Positions 16,748 to 26,063 of a stretch of DNA of 51,296 bases are shown here, in pieces. Below the pieces are notes generated by a model that searched no databases, was not told the origin of the DNA, and worked only from the letters and a program-made list of their open reading frames with translations. Made by a program: the position numbers and the translations under genes. Source of the stretch: Planctomycetota bacterium (GTDB lineage: Bacteria > Planctomycetota > UBA1135 > GCA-002686595); the NCBI GenBank assembly GCA_016779225.1, contig JADHNZ010000021.1:1-51296 (forward strand), given 5' to 3'. Position 1 is the stretch's first letter. The number at the start of each line of letters is the position of its first letter.

Positions 16748-18511
16748 TTGCGTCAGTCCAAGCACTTCCGTCGGCTCGCTGCGGGTCAGGCAGTCCTCAT
16801 TGCCCTGACCACCGCGGTCCTGGGTAGCTTCGTCCTCAGCCAAGCCTCGCGCTCGATCGAGCGCGGGCTTCGCGTGCAGCTCGAGTCTCAGGCCCTCCTG
16901 CTGCTTCCGGCCGCCGTGGACGACTTCGCGCGCTTCCTGGGGGACCAAGAGTTCGCCCAGGTCTACAGGGACCAGGCGGCTCAGCTCACTGCGGAGACCC
17001 GTGCTCGCGTGACCTACATCCGGCGATCGGGCGAGGTCGTCTTCGACACCGAGGCCGACGGTGAGGAGATGGAGAACCACGGGACGCGGCCGGAGGTGCT
17101 GCTGGCCCTCGAGGCTGGCCAGGGCTCTCACCAGCGCCGCTCGCGCACCCTCGACCTCGACCACTTCTACCTGGCGAGGACGGCTGGCCCCGAGGGCGGT
17201 GTCGTCCGCGTGTCCCTGCCCATGGACCAGTACTCCGACGAGACCGACCGCCTGCGCGCGAGCACGATCGTCGGGGCGCTCCTCGCGGGCCTGCTCTCCG
17301 TGGGGCTTGGCCTCTGGTTCGCCCGCTCGGCCTCCCTGCCCCTTCAGCGCGTCTCGCGTGCGGCAGAGGCCCTGCGCAAGCGTGAGCTGCCGGACTCTGA
17401 GAAGCCCCAGGTCTCCGACGAGGTCGAGCTCCTCGGTCAGACCCTCTCTGACCTCGGCATCGAGCTGAAGGAGAAGATCGAGGCCCTGGCCGCGGACGAG
17501 GCCCAGATGCGGGCGATGATCGCTGGCATGGTGGAGGGCGTCCTCGCAGTGGACGCCAACAACGCCGTCACCTTCTCCAATCGCGCTGCCCGCGAGTTCC
17601 TCGAGCTCCCCGCGGAGCACCTGGGTGCGTCCCTCGAGTCGGTCTCGAGGGCTCCCGGGCTGGAGGCCCTGGTCGAGGTTGCGCGGGGAAGCGACACCGC
17701 GGCATCCAGCGAGCTGCAGGCCGCGCAGGGCGGCCGCTCCCTGCTCGTCAAGGCGCACCGGTTCGTTGCGGTTGGGAGGACGGGCGTCGTCCTCGTGTTC
17801 GAGGATGTGACCGAGCTGCGTCGACTGGAGCGCGTGCGGCGGGACTTCGTGGCCAATGTGAGCCACGAGCTGAAGACGCCGCTGACCTCGATCCGTGGAT
17901 TCGTCGAGACCCTGCTCGATGGCGCCCTCGAGGATCCGGACAACAACCGTCGCTTCCTCGACAAGATCGACACGAATGTCCGCCGCCTGGGCTCCCTGGT
18001 GAGCGACCTGCTGTCCCTGGCGCGCATCGAGTCGGCCCATGAGGGACTGAACCTCATCCGCGTGGACTGGCGCGCCGTCACGGATGCGTGCGTCCGGCGG
18101 CACGAGGCGCATGCGCGGGCCAAGGATATCGAGCTCTCGTTCGATGACGGTGGAAATGGCAGCGCGGTGCTCGGCGAGGAGGAGGCCCTGACGCAGGTCG
18201 TCGACAACCTGCTCGACAACGCGCTGAAGTACACGCCCAAGGGCGGAAGCGTGCGCGTCTCCCTCCGTGCTGAGGCGGAACATGTCCACCTCACCGTGAG
18301 GGACACGGGGATCGGGATCCCGCCAACGGACCTCGAGCGCATCTTCGAGCGGTTCTATCGCGTCGACAAGGCGCGCTCGCGAGAGCTGGGCGGCACCGGT
18401 CTTGGCCTCTCGATCGTCAAGCACCTGGTCACCTCGCTCGAAGGAGAGCTCGCAGTGACCAGTGAGGAGGGCGTGGGCTCGGAGTTCACCGTCACCCTCA
18501 ACCGCGCCTGA
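16748..18511 (+). CDS. PhoR-type sensor histidine kinase
   Basis: A 587-residue membrane histidine kinase. Transmembrane helices at about 12-32 and 172-192 flank an extracytoplasmic sensor of about 140 residues. A HAMP domain (about 193-245), a PAS domain (about 250-358) and a HisKA domain with phosphoacceptor His373 in VANVSHELKTPLTSIRGF follow. The ATPase domain has the N box DNLLDNALKYTPKGG, the G1 box DTGIGIP and the G2 box GGTGLGLSIVKHL. The start is TTG at 16748, 7 bp after the regulator stop; no ATG or GTG fits before the first helix. The domain order and location match PhoR, partner of the PhoB-like regulator. The signal sensed is inferred, not shown. Confidence 0.92.
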   Translation: MRQSKHFRRLAAGQAVLIALTTAVLGSFVLSQASRSIERGLRVQLESQALLLLPAAVDDFARFLGDQEFAQVYRDQAAQLTAETRARVTYIRRSGEVVFDTEADGEEMENHGTRPEVLLALEAGQGSHQRRSRTLDLDHFYLARTAGPEGGVVRVSLPMDQYSDETDRLRASTIVGALLAGLLSVGLGLWFARSASLPLQRVSRAAEALRKRELPDSEKPQVSDEVELLGQTLSDLGIELKEKIEALAADEAQMRAMIAGMVEGVLAVDANNAVTFSNRAAREFLELPAEHLGASLESVSRAPGLEALVEVARGSDTAASSELQAAQGGRSLLVKAHRFVAVGRTGVVLVFEDVTELRRLERVRRDFVANVSHELKTPLTSIRGFVETLLDGALEDPDNNRRFLDKIDTNVRRLGSLVSDLLSLARIESAHEGLNLIRVDWRAVTDACVRRHEAHARAKDIELSFDDGGNGSAVLGEEEALTQVVDNLLDNALKYTPKGGSVRVSLRAEAEHVHLTVRDTGIGIPPTDLERIFERFYRVDKARSRELGGTGLGLSIVKHLVTSLEGELAVTSEEGVGSEFTVTLNRA

Positions 18512-18518
18512 CTCGAGC

Positions 18519-19568
18519 CTAGAACCCGGCCTGCAGGCGCAGCAGCAGGATGTCGAGGTCCTCGCCTCCCTCGACCTCCGTGTGCTGGAGGTGCAGCATC
18601 CCCCGGCTGCGGCGGCTGGCGTAGAGGTTGACGCCCGCCGAGACCTCGGCCTGGCGCGTGCCGCCCAGCTCCTGCAGGTCGAGCCAGGAGGCGCGCACCA
18701 CCCATTCGTGGGAGGCGAACGGCGCGACCGCGTCGGGGTAGTGCAGGGCCTGGCGGCCGACGGACCAGGAGCGCTGCAGGCCGCCGCGGGGCAGGACCAG
18801 CGTCAGCGTCGACCCCAGGGCAAGCCCGGCTCCCTCCACGCGCTGGGTGACGGCCTCCGCCTGCAGGATCCAGGCCGACTGGACGGCGGACCACTCCAGG
18901 CCTGCGCCCACGGCACGCGCATCCACCAGAGCCTCCGTGTCTACCGTCCGGTCGCGGGAGTCGCCCCAGGGCCTGGCGTCGAAGCGCAGGCCGTCTCCGC
19001 CCCCATCCCGTCCCATGACCCACGCGCCCAGGTGGGCGCCCCGTCCGTCCGCCGCGAGGCCCAGGTCCCAGTCCCTGCGGCCGACCACGAGGCGCTCGGT
19101 TCCGATCGGGTCGAAGGAGCGCCGCGCTCCGCCGAACGCGCCGAAGGACCAGCCGTCCGGCGTGCGCGCGTTCCACGAGGCGCCGGTTGCGCGGCCGGGG
19201 ATCAGGGCTCGCGCGGGGGCCGAGCGCTCAGGGCAGGGCAGCACGGAGAGGCTCGTGCGGCTCTCGCTCCCCGCGGGCGGCCGGTGGTGGCCGAGGCGGG
19301 CCTCGCCGCCCTCCGGGAACGAGTGACCGAGGTAGGCCTCGAAGACCTCGAGCTCACCGCGGCCGTGCTCGAGCTGGAGGCGCAGCGAGCTGTGCTCGTC
19401 CAGGCGCAGCCTGCTCTGCAGCCGGAGCGAGCGCGGCGGGCCCTGCTCGCCGTCGAGGGACGGCAGATCGAGGAAGAGGCGCCCGTGGAGCTCCAGCACG
19501 CTCTCCTCCCGCGCGGACGCGGGGTCTCCCGGGAGGGCGAGGAGCAGGGCTGCGGAGAGGAGGAGCAC
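18519..19568 (-). CDS. Possible outer-membrane porin (phosphate-porin-like)
   Basis: About 349 residues with an N-terminal hydrophobic export signal ending PGDPASA. The rest is made of alternating hydrophobic/charged strands rich in Arg, Gly and Trp, such as HGRLFLDLPSL, LRLQSRLRLDEHSSLRLQLEHGRGEL and LHLQHTEVEGGEDLDILLLRLQAGF. The protein ends in a strand with terminal Phe, typical of outer-membrane beta barrels. The early part, GRLFLDL followed by RLQSRLRL and FEAYLGH, resembles OprO/OprP-type phosphate-selective porins. It lies tail to tail with the PhoR-like kinase, 7 bp apart, which fits a phosphate role. I chose the GTG at 19568, which has TATCCC 7 nt upstream; a TTG at 19604 would add 12 residues. 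Family assignment is moderate. Confidence 0.6.
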   Translation of the reverse strand: MLLLSAALLLALPGDPASAREESVLELHGRLFLDLPSLDGEQGPPRSLRLQSRLRLDEHSSLRLQLEHGRGELEVFEAYLGHSFPEGGEARLGHHRPPAGSESRTSLSVLPCPERSAPARALIPGRATGASWNARTPDGWSFGAFGGARRSFDPIGTERLVVGRRDWDLGLAADGRGAHLGAWVMGRDGGGDGLRFDARPWGDSRDRTVDTEALVDARAVGAGLEWSAVQSAWILQAEAVTQRVEGAGLALGSTLTLVLPRGGLQRSWSVGRQALHYPDAVAPFASHEWVVRASWLDLQELGGTRQAEVSAGVNLYASRRSRGMLHLQHTEVEGGEDLDILLLRLQAGF

Positions 19569-19660
19569 TGGGAACGGGATACTGGGCTCTGCCGCGAGGC
19601 ACAATGCCCTCGCGGCCTGCGCCGGACGCCTGGACTCCTTCCGGCCGGGTGCTCTTCCCC

Positions 19661-20011
19661 ATGACCGACGACTTCTACTGCGACGAGGTCCTCAGCGGCC
19701 GCACGCCCGTGCGCGTGGTGCACGAGACGGAGCACACCCTCGCCTACCACCACACGCGGCCGCACTGGCCCGTCCACATCGTGGTGATCCCGAAGGTCCA
19801 TGTGCCCTCTCTCACCGACCTTGGGGAGGCCGGTGCGCAGCTCCTGCCCGAGCTGCTCGAGGCGGTCCGCACGGTGGCCGCGCAGGTCGAGCAGGAGCAC
19901 GGCGCGGCGCGGGTCCTGACCAACCTCGGGGCCTACCAGGACTCCAAGCACCTTCACTTCCATGTGAACTCAGGGCCCGAGGGCCCTGCCCTGGAAACCC
20001 CTCCAGCGTAG
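19661..20011 (+). CDS. HIT-family nucleotide hydrolase/transferase
   Basis: A 116-residue histidine-triad protein. The N-terminus FYCDEVLSGRTPVRVVHET and the HTRPHWPVHIVVIPKVHV segment match HIT domains, and the catalytic triad motif HLHFHVNSG is present near residue 98. HIT proteins hydrolyse nucleoside phosphoramidates or related nucleotidyl compounds. The frame is open upstream with an earlier ATG at 19604, but homology begins at MTDDFYCDEV, so 19661 is preferred. The gene is 84 bp upstream of a sugar-kinase-like gene on the same strand. A joint role in nucleotide-sugar metabolism is possible but not shown. Confidence 0.85.
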   Translation: MTDDFYCDEVLSGRTPVRVVHETEHTLAYHHTRPHWPVHIVVIPKVHVPSLTDLGEAGAQLLPELLEAVRTVAAQVEQEHGAARVLTNLGAYQDSKHLHFHVNSGPEGPALETPPA

Positions 20012-20095
20012 GAGTGCGGAATTGAGGTGGCGGAGTGGCCGGGCCTGGGGGAGTATGGTCTCGAGGCTCGCACCCGCCCCGGTGACTCTCCGCCC

Positions 20096-21202
20096 ATGAC
20101 TCCCGCTGAACTCGCCCAGGCTCAAGCAGCCGCCCAGGCCTTCTCGCCCGGCGGACGGCTCGTTGGCGTGGAGCCTCTCCACCGCGGGCACATCCACGAC
20201 ACCTTCATCTCCTCCTGGGAGGTCAACGGGGGCCGCCGGCGCCTGCTGCACCAGCGCATGAATGACGCGGTGTTCCAGGACATCCCGGGTCTGATGCACA
20301 ACATCCGCAGGGTGACGCGCGAGCTCCGCAGGGGCAGCTGGCGGGCCGGGGATCGCGAGCTCGAGGTGCTGCGCCTCGTCCCCACGACCGAGGGGGAGAG
20401 CTGGGCCGAGCTGAACACTGGCGCTTGGCGGACCTTCGCGTTCGTCGAGGACACCGTCTCCTACGACCGCTGCCTTGGGCCGGAGCAGGCCTTCGACGCT
20501 GCCGCCGCCTTCGGGAACTTCCAGGCGCGCCTGTTCGACCTGGATGCCCGCGGCCTCGTCGAGACGATCCCCGAGTTCTTCTCGCCTCTCCACCGCTTCC
20601 GCCAGTTCATGACCGCCCTGCGCGAGGACCGCTGCGGACGCGCGGACTCCGTAGCGAAGGAGGTCCGCTTCGTGCTGGACCGGCGCCACCTGATGCAGGT
20701 GATCGAGACCGGGATCCAGCAGGGGCGCATCCCCGTCCGCGTGATCCACGGGGACACCAAGCTCAACAATGTGCTCTTCGACCGCGAGTCCGGCCAGGCG
20801 CGCTGCATCGTCGACCTCGACACCTGCATGCCGGGCTGGCCGCTGTACGACTTCGGCGACCTCGTGCGCTTCACCGCGGCGACCAGCGACGAGGACGAGC
20901 AGGATCTCTCCCAGGCTGGGGTCGACCAGGGGCTCTATGAGGCCCTGACCGCGGGCTGGATGGAGACCACCAGCCGCTTCATGAACGCGGACGAGCTCGA
21001 GCTCATGCCCCTGGCCGCTCAGATCGTGACCCTGACCGTCGGCGTGCGCTTCTTGACCGACCACCTCGCGGGCGACACCTACTTCAAGATCAGTCGCGAG
21101 GGCCACAACCTCGATCGTGCGCGCGTGCAGCTGCGCATGGTCGAGCAGATGCAGGCCATGGACCTGCGGCCCAGCGCAGCTCCCCAGGTCGCGCTGGTCT
21201 GA
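20096..21202 (+). CDS. Aminoglycoside-phosphotransferase-fold kinase, N-acetylhexosamine 1-kinase-like
   Basis: A 368-residue APH-fold kinase. The ATP-binding lobe has LHRGHIHDTFISSW and RRRLLHQRMNDAVFQDIPGL, and the catalytic loop is VIHGDTKLNNVLFD, followed by the metal-binding Asp in IVDLDTCMPGWPLYDFGDLVR. The order GHIxDTF, LHQRMN, VFxD, LMxNI, then HGDTKLNN and DLDT-MPG-YDFGD is the pattern of N-acetylhexosamine 1-kinase (NahK), which phosphorylates GlcNAc or GalNAc at C1 for salvage into UDP-sugars. Other APH-fold kinases with small-molecule substrates remain possible. The ATG at 20096 was chosen because the upstream part of the frame does not read as protein. No lacto-N-biose phosphorylase or uridylyltransferase gene is nearby. 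Confidence 0.78.
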   Translation: MTPAELAQAQAAAQAFSPGGRLVGVEPLHRGHIHDTFISSWEVNGGRRRLLHQRMNDAVFQDIPGLMHNIRRVTRELRRGSWRAGDRELEVLRLVPTTEGESWAELNTGAWRTFAFVEDTVSYDRCLGPEQAFDAAAAFGNFQARLFDLDARGLVETIPEFFSPLHRFRQFMTALREDRCGRADSVAKEVRFVLDRRHLMQVIETGIQQGRIPVRVIHGDTKLNNVLFDRESGQARCIVDLDTCMPGWPLYDFGDLVRFTAATSDEDEQDLSQAGVDQGLYEALTAGWMETTSRFMNADELELMPLAAQIVTLTVGVRFLTDHLAGDTYFKISREGHNLDRARVQLRMVEQMQAMDLRPSAAPQVALV

Positions 21203-21221
21203 GCTGCGCGCTGGGAGGTCC

Positions 21222-23030
21222 TCAGTCCAGGTGCGCGCGGGCGCTGTCGCCCATCTCAACGCCGCCGTCCGGGAAGTACTCCGACCATCGGCGGTCCACC
21301 GTCGCCGCCGTGTCCGGGTCGCAGAACAGCTCCTCGGGATAGGACGGCTTCATGCGCGCGTCGATGACCAGGGGGAACTCGTACGCCGCATGGGTGCCCA
21401 CCAGCTCGATCCGCCGCGGGACGATGTCCTGGCCCGGATCGAAGCGCGTGAAGGTGGTCCACAGGAAGTTCGCGTCGCTGCGCACGGCCCGCTCGGGCTC
21501 GTCGGAGAGCACGACCAGCGGCCAGTCGGCGAGGCCCGGCTCCTGCGCGATGCGCTGGGCCGCGTCGGGGTCCTCCTCGTAGGAGCCCACCTGGACGACC
21601 GCGGCCCCGGGGGCGTAGACCCGCGCGTCGACGATGCCCGAGCCGAGCTGACCGGGGAGCGTCTCGGGCAGCTTGCGCTTCGCCTCGCCCAGGCCGACCA
21701 GCACGCCCTTCGACCCGCGGTGCATCTTCGGCCCGGAGTAGTCCAGGGAGTCCATGGACAGGTTGGCCAGGATGAACAGGTCCGTGCGCGTGTCGGTGCG
21801 CTCCAGGACATGCACCAGGGTCGAGCGGAAGTCGCGCAGGTCCACGGCGCCATCCGTGAGCAGCAGGAACTTCGTCAGGGCCAGCTGGCCCTCGCCCAGG
21901 ATCCGGAAGGCCGACACCAGCGCCTCGCGCTCGTAGCGCTCGCGCACGATCGCTGAGGACAGGGCGTGGTACCCCGTCTCGCCGTAGCTCCACAGGTCCA
22001 CGACCGCAGGCATCACGAGGGGGAAGAGAGGGCTCAGCAGCTCGGTCAGGTAGTCGCCCAGGAAGAAGTCCTCCTGGCGCGGCTTGCCCACCACCGTCGC
22101 GGGCCAGATGGCGTCCTTGCGGCGGTGCAGCGTCTCGACCTTCATCCACGGGTAGTCGTGGACCTCCGAGTAATACCCGTAGTGGTCGCCGAACGGACCC
22201 TCGGGGCGGCGCGCGCCGGGCTGGATCGAGCCCGACAGGACGAACTCCGCCCCCGCGGCGATCGAGCGACCCTGGCGCGACTTCGCGAGGGGCAGGCGCT
22301 GGCCCATGGCGAGCGAGGCCAGCAGCAGCTCGGGGACATTCTCGGGCAGCGGCGCGATCGCGGCCAGGATCAGGGCCGGCGGCCCGCCCACATGGATGTC
22401 CACCGGCAGGGGGCGGCCGAGCTGCTCGGCGCGGTGGAGGTGGAACCCGCCGCCCTTGCCGATCTGGAAGTGCACGCCGACGGCCTCCTCGTCGAAGACC
22501 TGCACGCGATACATGCCGAGGTTGGGGACATCCGTCTCGGGGTCCCGCGTCAGGACCAGCGGCAGGGTCACGAAGGGCCCGCCGTCCCTGGCCCAGGTCT
22601 TGAGGGCGGGCAGCCGGTCCAGGCCGGGAGGCTCGTCCGCGACCTCACAGATCGGTCCGCGCGCGCGCTGCTTGAGCCCGACCTTGGCCAGGCTGCCGAA
22701 CAGGTCGCGCTGGCCCCAGAGCTTGCCCAGGGTCGGCGGCATTAGCTCCTCGGGGAGCTTCGCCACGCGGGACACCACCTCCTCGGGCTTGCTGCCGAAG
22801 GCGAGGTTCACGCGCTTCGCCGTCCCGAACAGGTTGGTGACCAGCGGGAAGCTGGACCCCTTCACATTCTTGAACAGCAGCGCGGGCCCGCCGGCGGCGA
22901 TCACCCGGCGGTGGACCTCTGCCGCCTCCAGGTTCCAGTCCACGGGGGCGTCGACCTCGACCAGCTCCCCCTCGCGACGGAGGATGGACAGGAAGGCGCG
23001 GAGGTCGGCGGGGGCCTGGTGGTTCGGCAC
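21222..23030 (-). CDS. UbiD-family prenylated-flavin decarboxylase
   Basis: A 602-residue UbiD-family (de)carboxylase. It starts with the family pattern DLRAFLSILRREGELVEV, has VTNLFGTAKRVNLAFG, a central GMYRVQVFDEEAVGVHFQIGKGGG region, and PEGPFGDHYGYYSEVHDYP, the loop around the prenyl-FMN site. Family members act on aromatic or unsaturated acids, for example polyprenyl-hydroxybenzoate or 1,4-dihydroxy-6-naphthoate in quinone synthesis. The length is about 100 residues more than E. coli UbiD and fits the longer quinone-pathway type. No ubiX-like prenyltransferase gene is in the window. The start is GTG at 23030; CATAAT lies about 40 nt upstream as a plausible -10. The gene ends 19 bp from the convergent kinase gene. 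Confidence 0.88.
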   Translation of the reverse strand: MPNHQAPADLRAFLSILRREGELVEVDAPVDWNLEAAEVHRRVIAAGGPALLFKNVKGSSFPLVTNLFGTAKRVNLAFGSKPEEVVSRVAKLPEELMPPTLGKLWGQRDLFGSLAKVGLKQRARGPICEVADEPPGLDRLPALKTWARDGGPFVTLPLVLTRDPETDVPNLGMYRVQVFDEEAVGVHFQIGKGGGFHLHRAEQLGRPLPVDIHVGGPPALILAAIAPLPENVPELLLASLAMGQRLPLAKSRQGRSIAAGAEFVLSGSIQPGARRPEGPFGDHYGYYSEVHDYPWMKVETLHRRKDAIWPATVVGKPRQEDFFLGDYLTELLSPLFPLVMPAVVDLWSYGETGYHALSSAIVRERYEREALVSAFRILGEGQLALTKFLLLTDGAVDLRDFRSTLVHVLERTDTRTDLFILANLSMDSLDYSGPKMHRGSKGVLVGLGEAKRKLPETLPGQLGSGIVDARVYAPGAAVVQVGSYEEDPDAAQRIAQEPGLADWPLVVLSDEPERAVRSDANFLWTTFTRFDPGQDIVPRRIELVGTHAAYEFPLVIDARMKPSYPEELFCDPDTAATVDRRWSEYFPDGGVEMGDSARAHLD

Positions 23031-23174
23031 GGGGGAGGGTGCGCCGGAGGGGCCAGCCGGCGCGCGCCATTATGGGTCACCCTCCCCGAGGACTCAGCCC
23101 GTAACCTCGACTGGGGGGCCGGGTTGTTCCGCCCTGGCACGCTCCCGTCCCGACCCTGGCAGCCTGTCGCACCC

Positions 23175-24827
23175 ATGCAAGCCCTCCTCCTCACTGCCCT
23201 CGCCCTGGCCCCGCTCCAGGGCGGAGATGCTGCGACCTCTCCCTGGAGCCCTCGCAAGGCCGAGCACCTGTTGAACCGTGCCGGCTTCGGCGCCAGCACC
23301 GCCGAGGTGCAGCGCTGGACCGAGGCCGGGCAGGCCGCGCTGGTCGAGCACCTGCTCACCTCGGCCGGTCCGACGCCGGCCTGGGAGTACGAGGCCCGCA
23401 TCCCGGACTTCGACTCCGTCCGCGCCATGGAGCAGGAGAAGCGCGTGCGCCTGATCCAGCAGGTGCGCCAGCAGATGACCCGCGAGGCGATCGACTTCGT
23501 GGCGGAGTGGCTGGAGGGCATGGTCCGGGGCGAGGACCCCCTGCGCGATCGCATGCGCCTGTTCTGGCACGGCCTGTTCACCAGCGCCCAGACCACCGTC
23601 AAGCGCGGCGACTACATGATCCGCCAGGCGGAGCTCATCGATCGCCACGCGCTCGGCAACTACGGGGACCTGCTGCGCGAGATGCTCGAGGACCCGGCGA
23701 TGCTGGTCTACCTCGACAATATCTCGAACCGCCGGCGCAAGCCCAACGAGAACCTGGCGCGCGAGGTGATGGAGCTCTTCAGCCTGGGCGAGGGGCACTA
23801 CACCGAGGAGGATGTCCGCGAGGCGGCTCGCGCCCTGACCGGCTACGGAGTCGGGCGCAGCCAGGAGCCTGGCGGGAGCTTCCAGTTCCTGGCCAGGGAC
23901 CATGACTTCGGCCGCAAGACGATCCTCGGCCAGAGCGGGCGCTTCGACGCGGATGACCTGGTGGAGGTCCTGCTCGCCCAGGACGCCTGTGCGGAGTGGA
24001 TCGCCGGCCGTCTCCTGGAGTGGTTCGAGGGAGCCGAGCCCGCCGCCGACCGGCGGGCAGCCTACGCGGCCCTGCTGCGGCGCTCGAACTACGAGGTGCT
24101 GCCCGTGCTGCGCGCCCTGTTCATGGATCCCGCCTTCTACTCCGACGACCTGATCGGGGCCCGCATCCAGTCGCCGGTCGACTTCATGGTCGGCAGCGCC
24201 CGTCGCCTGGGGATCACACCCGTGGGGGAGTTTCTCGGCGTGTCCGCCAGCGTCCTGGGTGAGCGCATCTTCGATCCGCCCAATGTGAAGGGCTGGGAAG
24301 GGGGCATGGCCTGGATCAACACCAGCTCCCTGATGATGCGCGGCAACCTGACGGGCGTCGTGCTGGGCCTCGTGGACCTCGGGGATCTCGGGGTGGACGA
24401 GGAGCTCGACGCGATGATGGCGGATGAGGGCATGGAGGCCTCCATGGAGGGCATGCAGGCGATGGAGGGCGCAGATCGAAGGCGCGCCCAGATCGCTCCC
24501 GACCTCGTGCGCGCCATGCGCGCCCTGCGCAGCGGCATGGGAGGACGCCGGCGCTTCACCCCGCCCGCGACCCAGCTGCGGCGCACCCTGGCCCTGCGCC
24601 GCCCGGCGGGTGACGAGGAGCTCGTCGAGCAGGCGCTCGAGGAGCTGCTGGCCATCGTGCCGCCCCTCGAGACGCGCGCACCGCTGGTCGCCTTCTTGCG
24701 TCAGGCCCGCGAGGCCGAGGGTCTCCCTGAGGAGGCGTTCCTCGTCCGCGGAGGCCAGCGAGCCGAGGCCATCCTGCGCCAGCTCGCCCACCTGATCCTG
24801 TCCCTACCCGAGGCCCAGCTCGGCTGA
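23175..24827 (+). CDS. DUF1800 protein, exported
   Basis: A 550-residue protein of the DUF1800 family. A short hydrophobic leader, MQALLLTALALAPLQGG, suggests export. The domain begins with KAEHLLNRAGFGAS and contains the family landmarks RMRLFWHGLFTSAQ, NRRRKPNENLAREVMELFSLGEGHYTE in its usual place, and NVKGWEGGMAWINTSSL near the end of the core. The acidic tail after about residue 410 is more variable. The biochemical function of the family is unknown. The DUF1501 gene follows 9 bp downstream. This two-gene unit recurs in planctomycetes, Verrucomicrobia and some proteobacteria, so the two products probably act together at the cell surface. Confidence 0.9.
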   Translation: MQALLLTALALAPLQGGDAATSPWSPRKAEHLLNRAGFGASTAEVQRWTEAGQAALVEHLLTSAGPTPAWEYEARIPDFDSVRAMEQEKRVRLIQQVRQQMTREAIDFVAEWLEGMVRGEDPLRDRMRLFWHGLFTSAQTTVKRGDYMIRQAELIDRHALGNYGDLLREMLEDPAMLVYLDNISNRRRKPNENLAREVMELFSLGEGHYTEEDVREAARALTGYGVGRSQEPGGSFQFLARDHDFGRKTILGQSGRFDADDLVEVLLAQDACAEWIAGRLLEWFEGAEPAADRRAAYAALLRRSNYEVLPVLRALFMDPAFYSDDLIGARIQSPVDFMVGSARRLGITPVGEFLGVSASVLGERIFDPPNVKGWEGGMAWINTSSLMMRGNLTGVVLGLVDLGDLGVDEELDAMMADEGMEASMEGMQAMEGADRRRAQIAPDLVRAMRALRSGMGGRRRFTPPATQLRRTLALRRPAGDEELVEQALEELLAIVPPLETRAPLVAFLRQAREAEGLPEEAFLVRGGQRAEAILRQLAHLILSLPEAQLG

Positions 24828-24836
24828 GGAGACCCT

Positions 24837-26039
24837 ATGTTCGATCGTCGCTCCTTCCTCTCCGCGAGTGCCGCCCTGGCGGCCTCTCCCTGGGCCCGGG
24901 CGGTCCGCCTCGCTGACCCCGAGACCGACGGGACGCTGGTCGTCCTGCAGCTCTCCGGCGGCAACGACGGTCTGTCCACGGTGATCCCCTTCGCGGACCC
25001 TGCCTACCAGCGGGCCCGCGGCACGCTGCGCTTCGGCCCCCAGGAGGTCCTGCGCCTCGATGGTCGGCGCGGCCTGCACCCGGCACTGCAGGGTCTACGC
25101 CGCATCTGGGACGCGGGGCACCTGGCTATCGTCGAGGGCTGCGGCTATCCGGAGCCCGTGCGCTCGCACTTCAAGGCCCTCGAGATCTGGCACACGGCCT
25201 CCCCGCGCGGCCGCGCGGCCGGAGACGGCTGGCTCGGCGGGACGAACCGCGCGCTGCAGGGCGAGTCGCCGCGCCCCGAGTTCCTGGTGCATGTCGGCGG
25301 CAACGCGCCCTACTCGATCCACTCGGCGACGCACCCGGCCTCCTCGGTCCAGTCTCCGACGGCCTACCGCTGGTTCGGCGAGACGGGGGGCGCCCAGGGG
25401 CTTGCCCAGTGCGAGCACGAGATGGGGGACGAGGACCAGCGCCACCGGGGCCGTGACCGGGCCCTTGCGCAGCTGCGCCAGGTGCTGGCCGACGCGGAGG
25501 AGTCCTCTCTGCGCATCCGCGCCGCCGCCGCGCGCCACCCCGAGCGCGTGGAGTACCCGCGCACTGCGATCGGCGCGCAGCTCCACGACGCCGCGGCCAT
25601 CCTCTGCGGTGGCGTGGGTACGCGCATCGTGAGCACGGTCATGGGAGGGTTCGACACCCATGCGAACCAGCGCAACACTCATGACCGGCTGATGCGTGAC
25701 CTCGACGCCGCGCTGGCGGCGTTCTACGAGGACCTGTCCGCCTCGGAGGCGGGGCGCAAGGTGACCCTGGTCGTCTTCAGCGAGTTCGGCCGCCGCGTGC
25801 AGCAGAACGGCTCGGCGGGGACCGACCACGGCAAGGCCGGGCCGATGCTGGTGCTTGGTCACGGGGTCCGCGGGGGCTTCCATGGCCGGACGCCGGACCT
25901 CGCCAGCCTGGACGAGGGCGATGTGCCCTTCACCACGGACTTCCGCTCGGTCTACGCGACCCTCCTGGAGGGGAGCCTCGGCGCGTCCTCGGAGGCCGTG
26001 CTCGGGCAGGCCTGGCCGCGGCTCGGGTTCCTCGGCTGA
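24837..26039 (+). CDS. DUF1501 protein, Tat-exported
   Basis: A 400-residue protein of the DUF1501 family, which is related to sulfatases and alkaline phosphatases. The N-terminus DRRSFLSASAALAA has a twin-arginine-type signal, expected for this family. Core landmarks are VVLQLSGGNDGLSTVIPF at the start, GRRGLHPALQGL, the EGCGYPEPVRSHFKALEIWHTA segment, GGFDTHANQ, and VVFSEFGRRVQQNGSAGTDHGKAGPML near the end, with His and Asp residues that could bind metal. The ATG follows GAGGAGACC. It is the partner of the DUF1800 gene just upstream; the role is unknown. Confidence 0.9.
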   Translation: MFDRRSFLSASAALAASPWARAVRLADPETDGTLVVLQLSGGNDGLSTVIPFADPAYQRARGTLRFGPQEVLRLDGRRGLHPALQGLRRIWDAGHLAIVEGCGYPEPVRSHFKALEIWHTASPRGRAAGDGWLGGTNRALQGESPRPEFLVHVGGNAPYSIHSATHPASSVQSPTAYRWFGETGGAQGLAQCEHEMGDEDQRHRGRDRALAQLRQVLADAEESSLRIRAAAARHPERVEYPRTAIGAQLHDAAAILCGGVGTRIVSTVMGGFDTHANQRNTHDRLMRDLDAALAAFYEDLSASEAGRKVTLVVFSEFGRRVQQNGSAGTDHGKAGPMLVLGHGVRGGFHGRTPDLASLDEGDVPFTTDFRSVYATLLEGSLGASSEAVLGQAWPRLGFLG

Positions 26040-26063
26040 CGGCGGGGGTCCAGGGCGGCGAGT

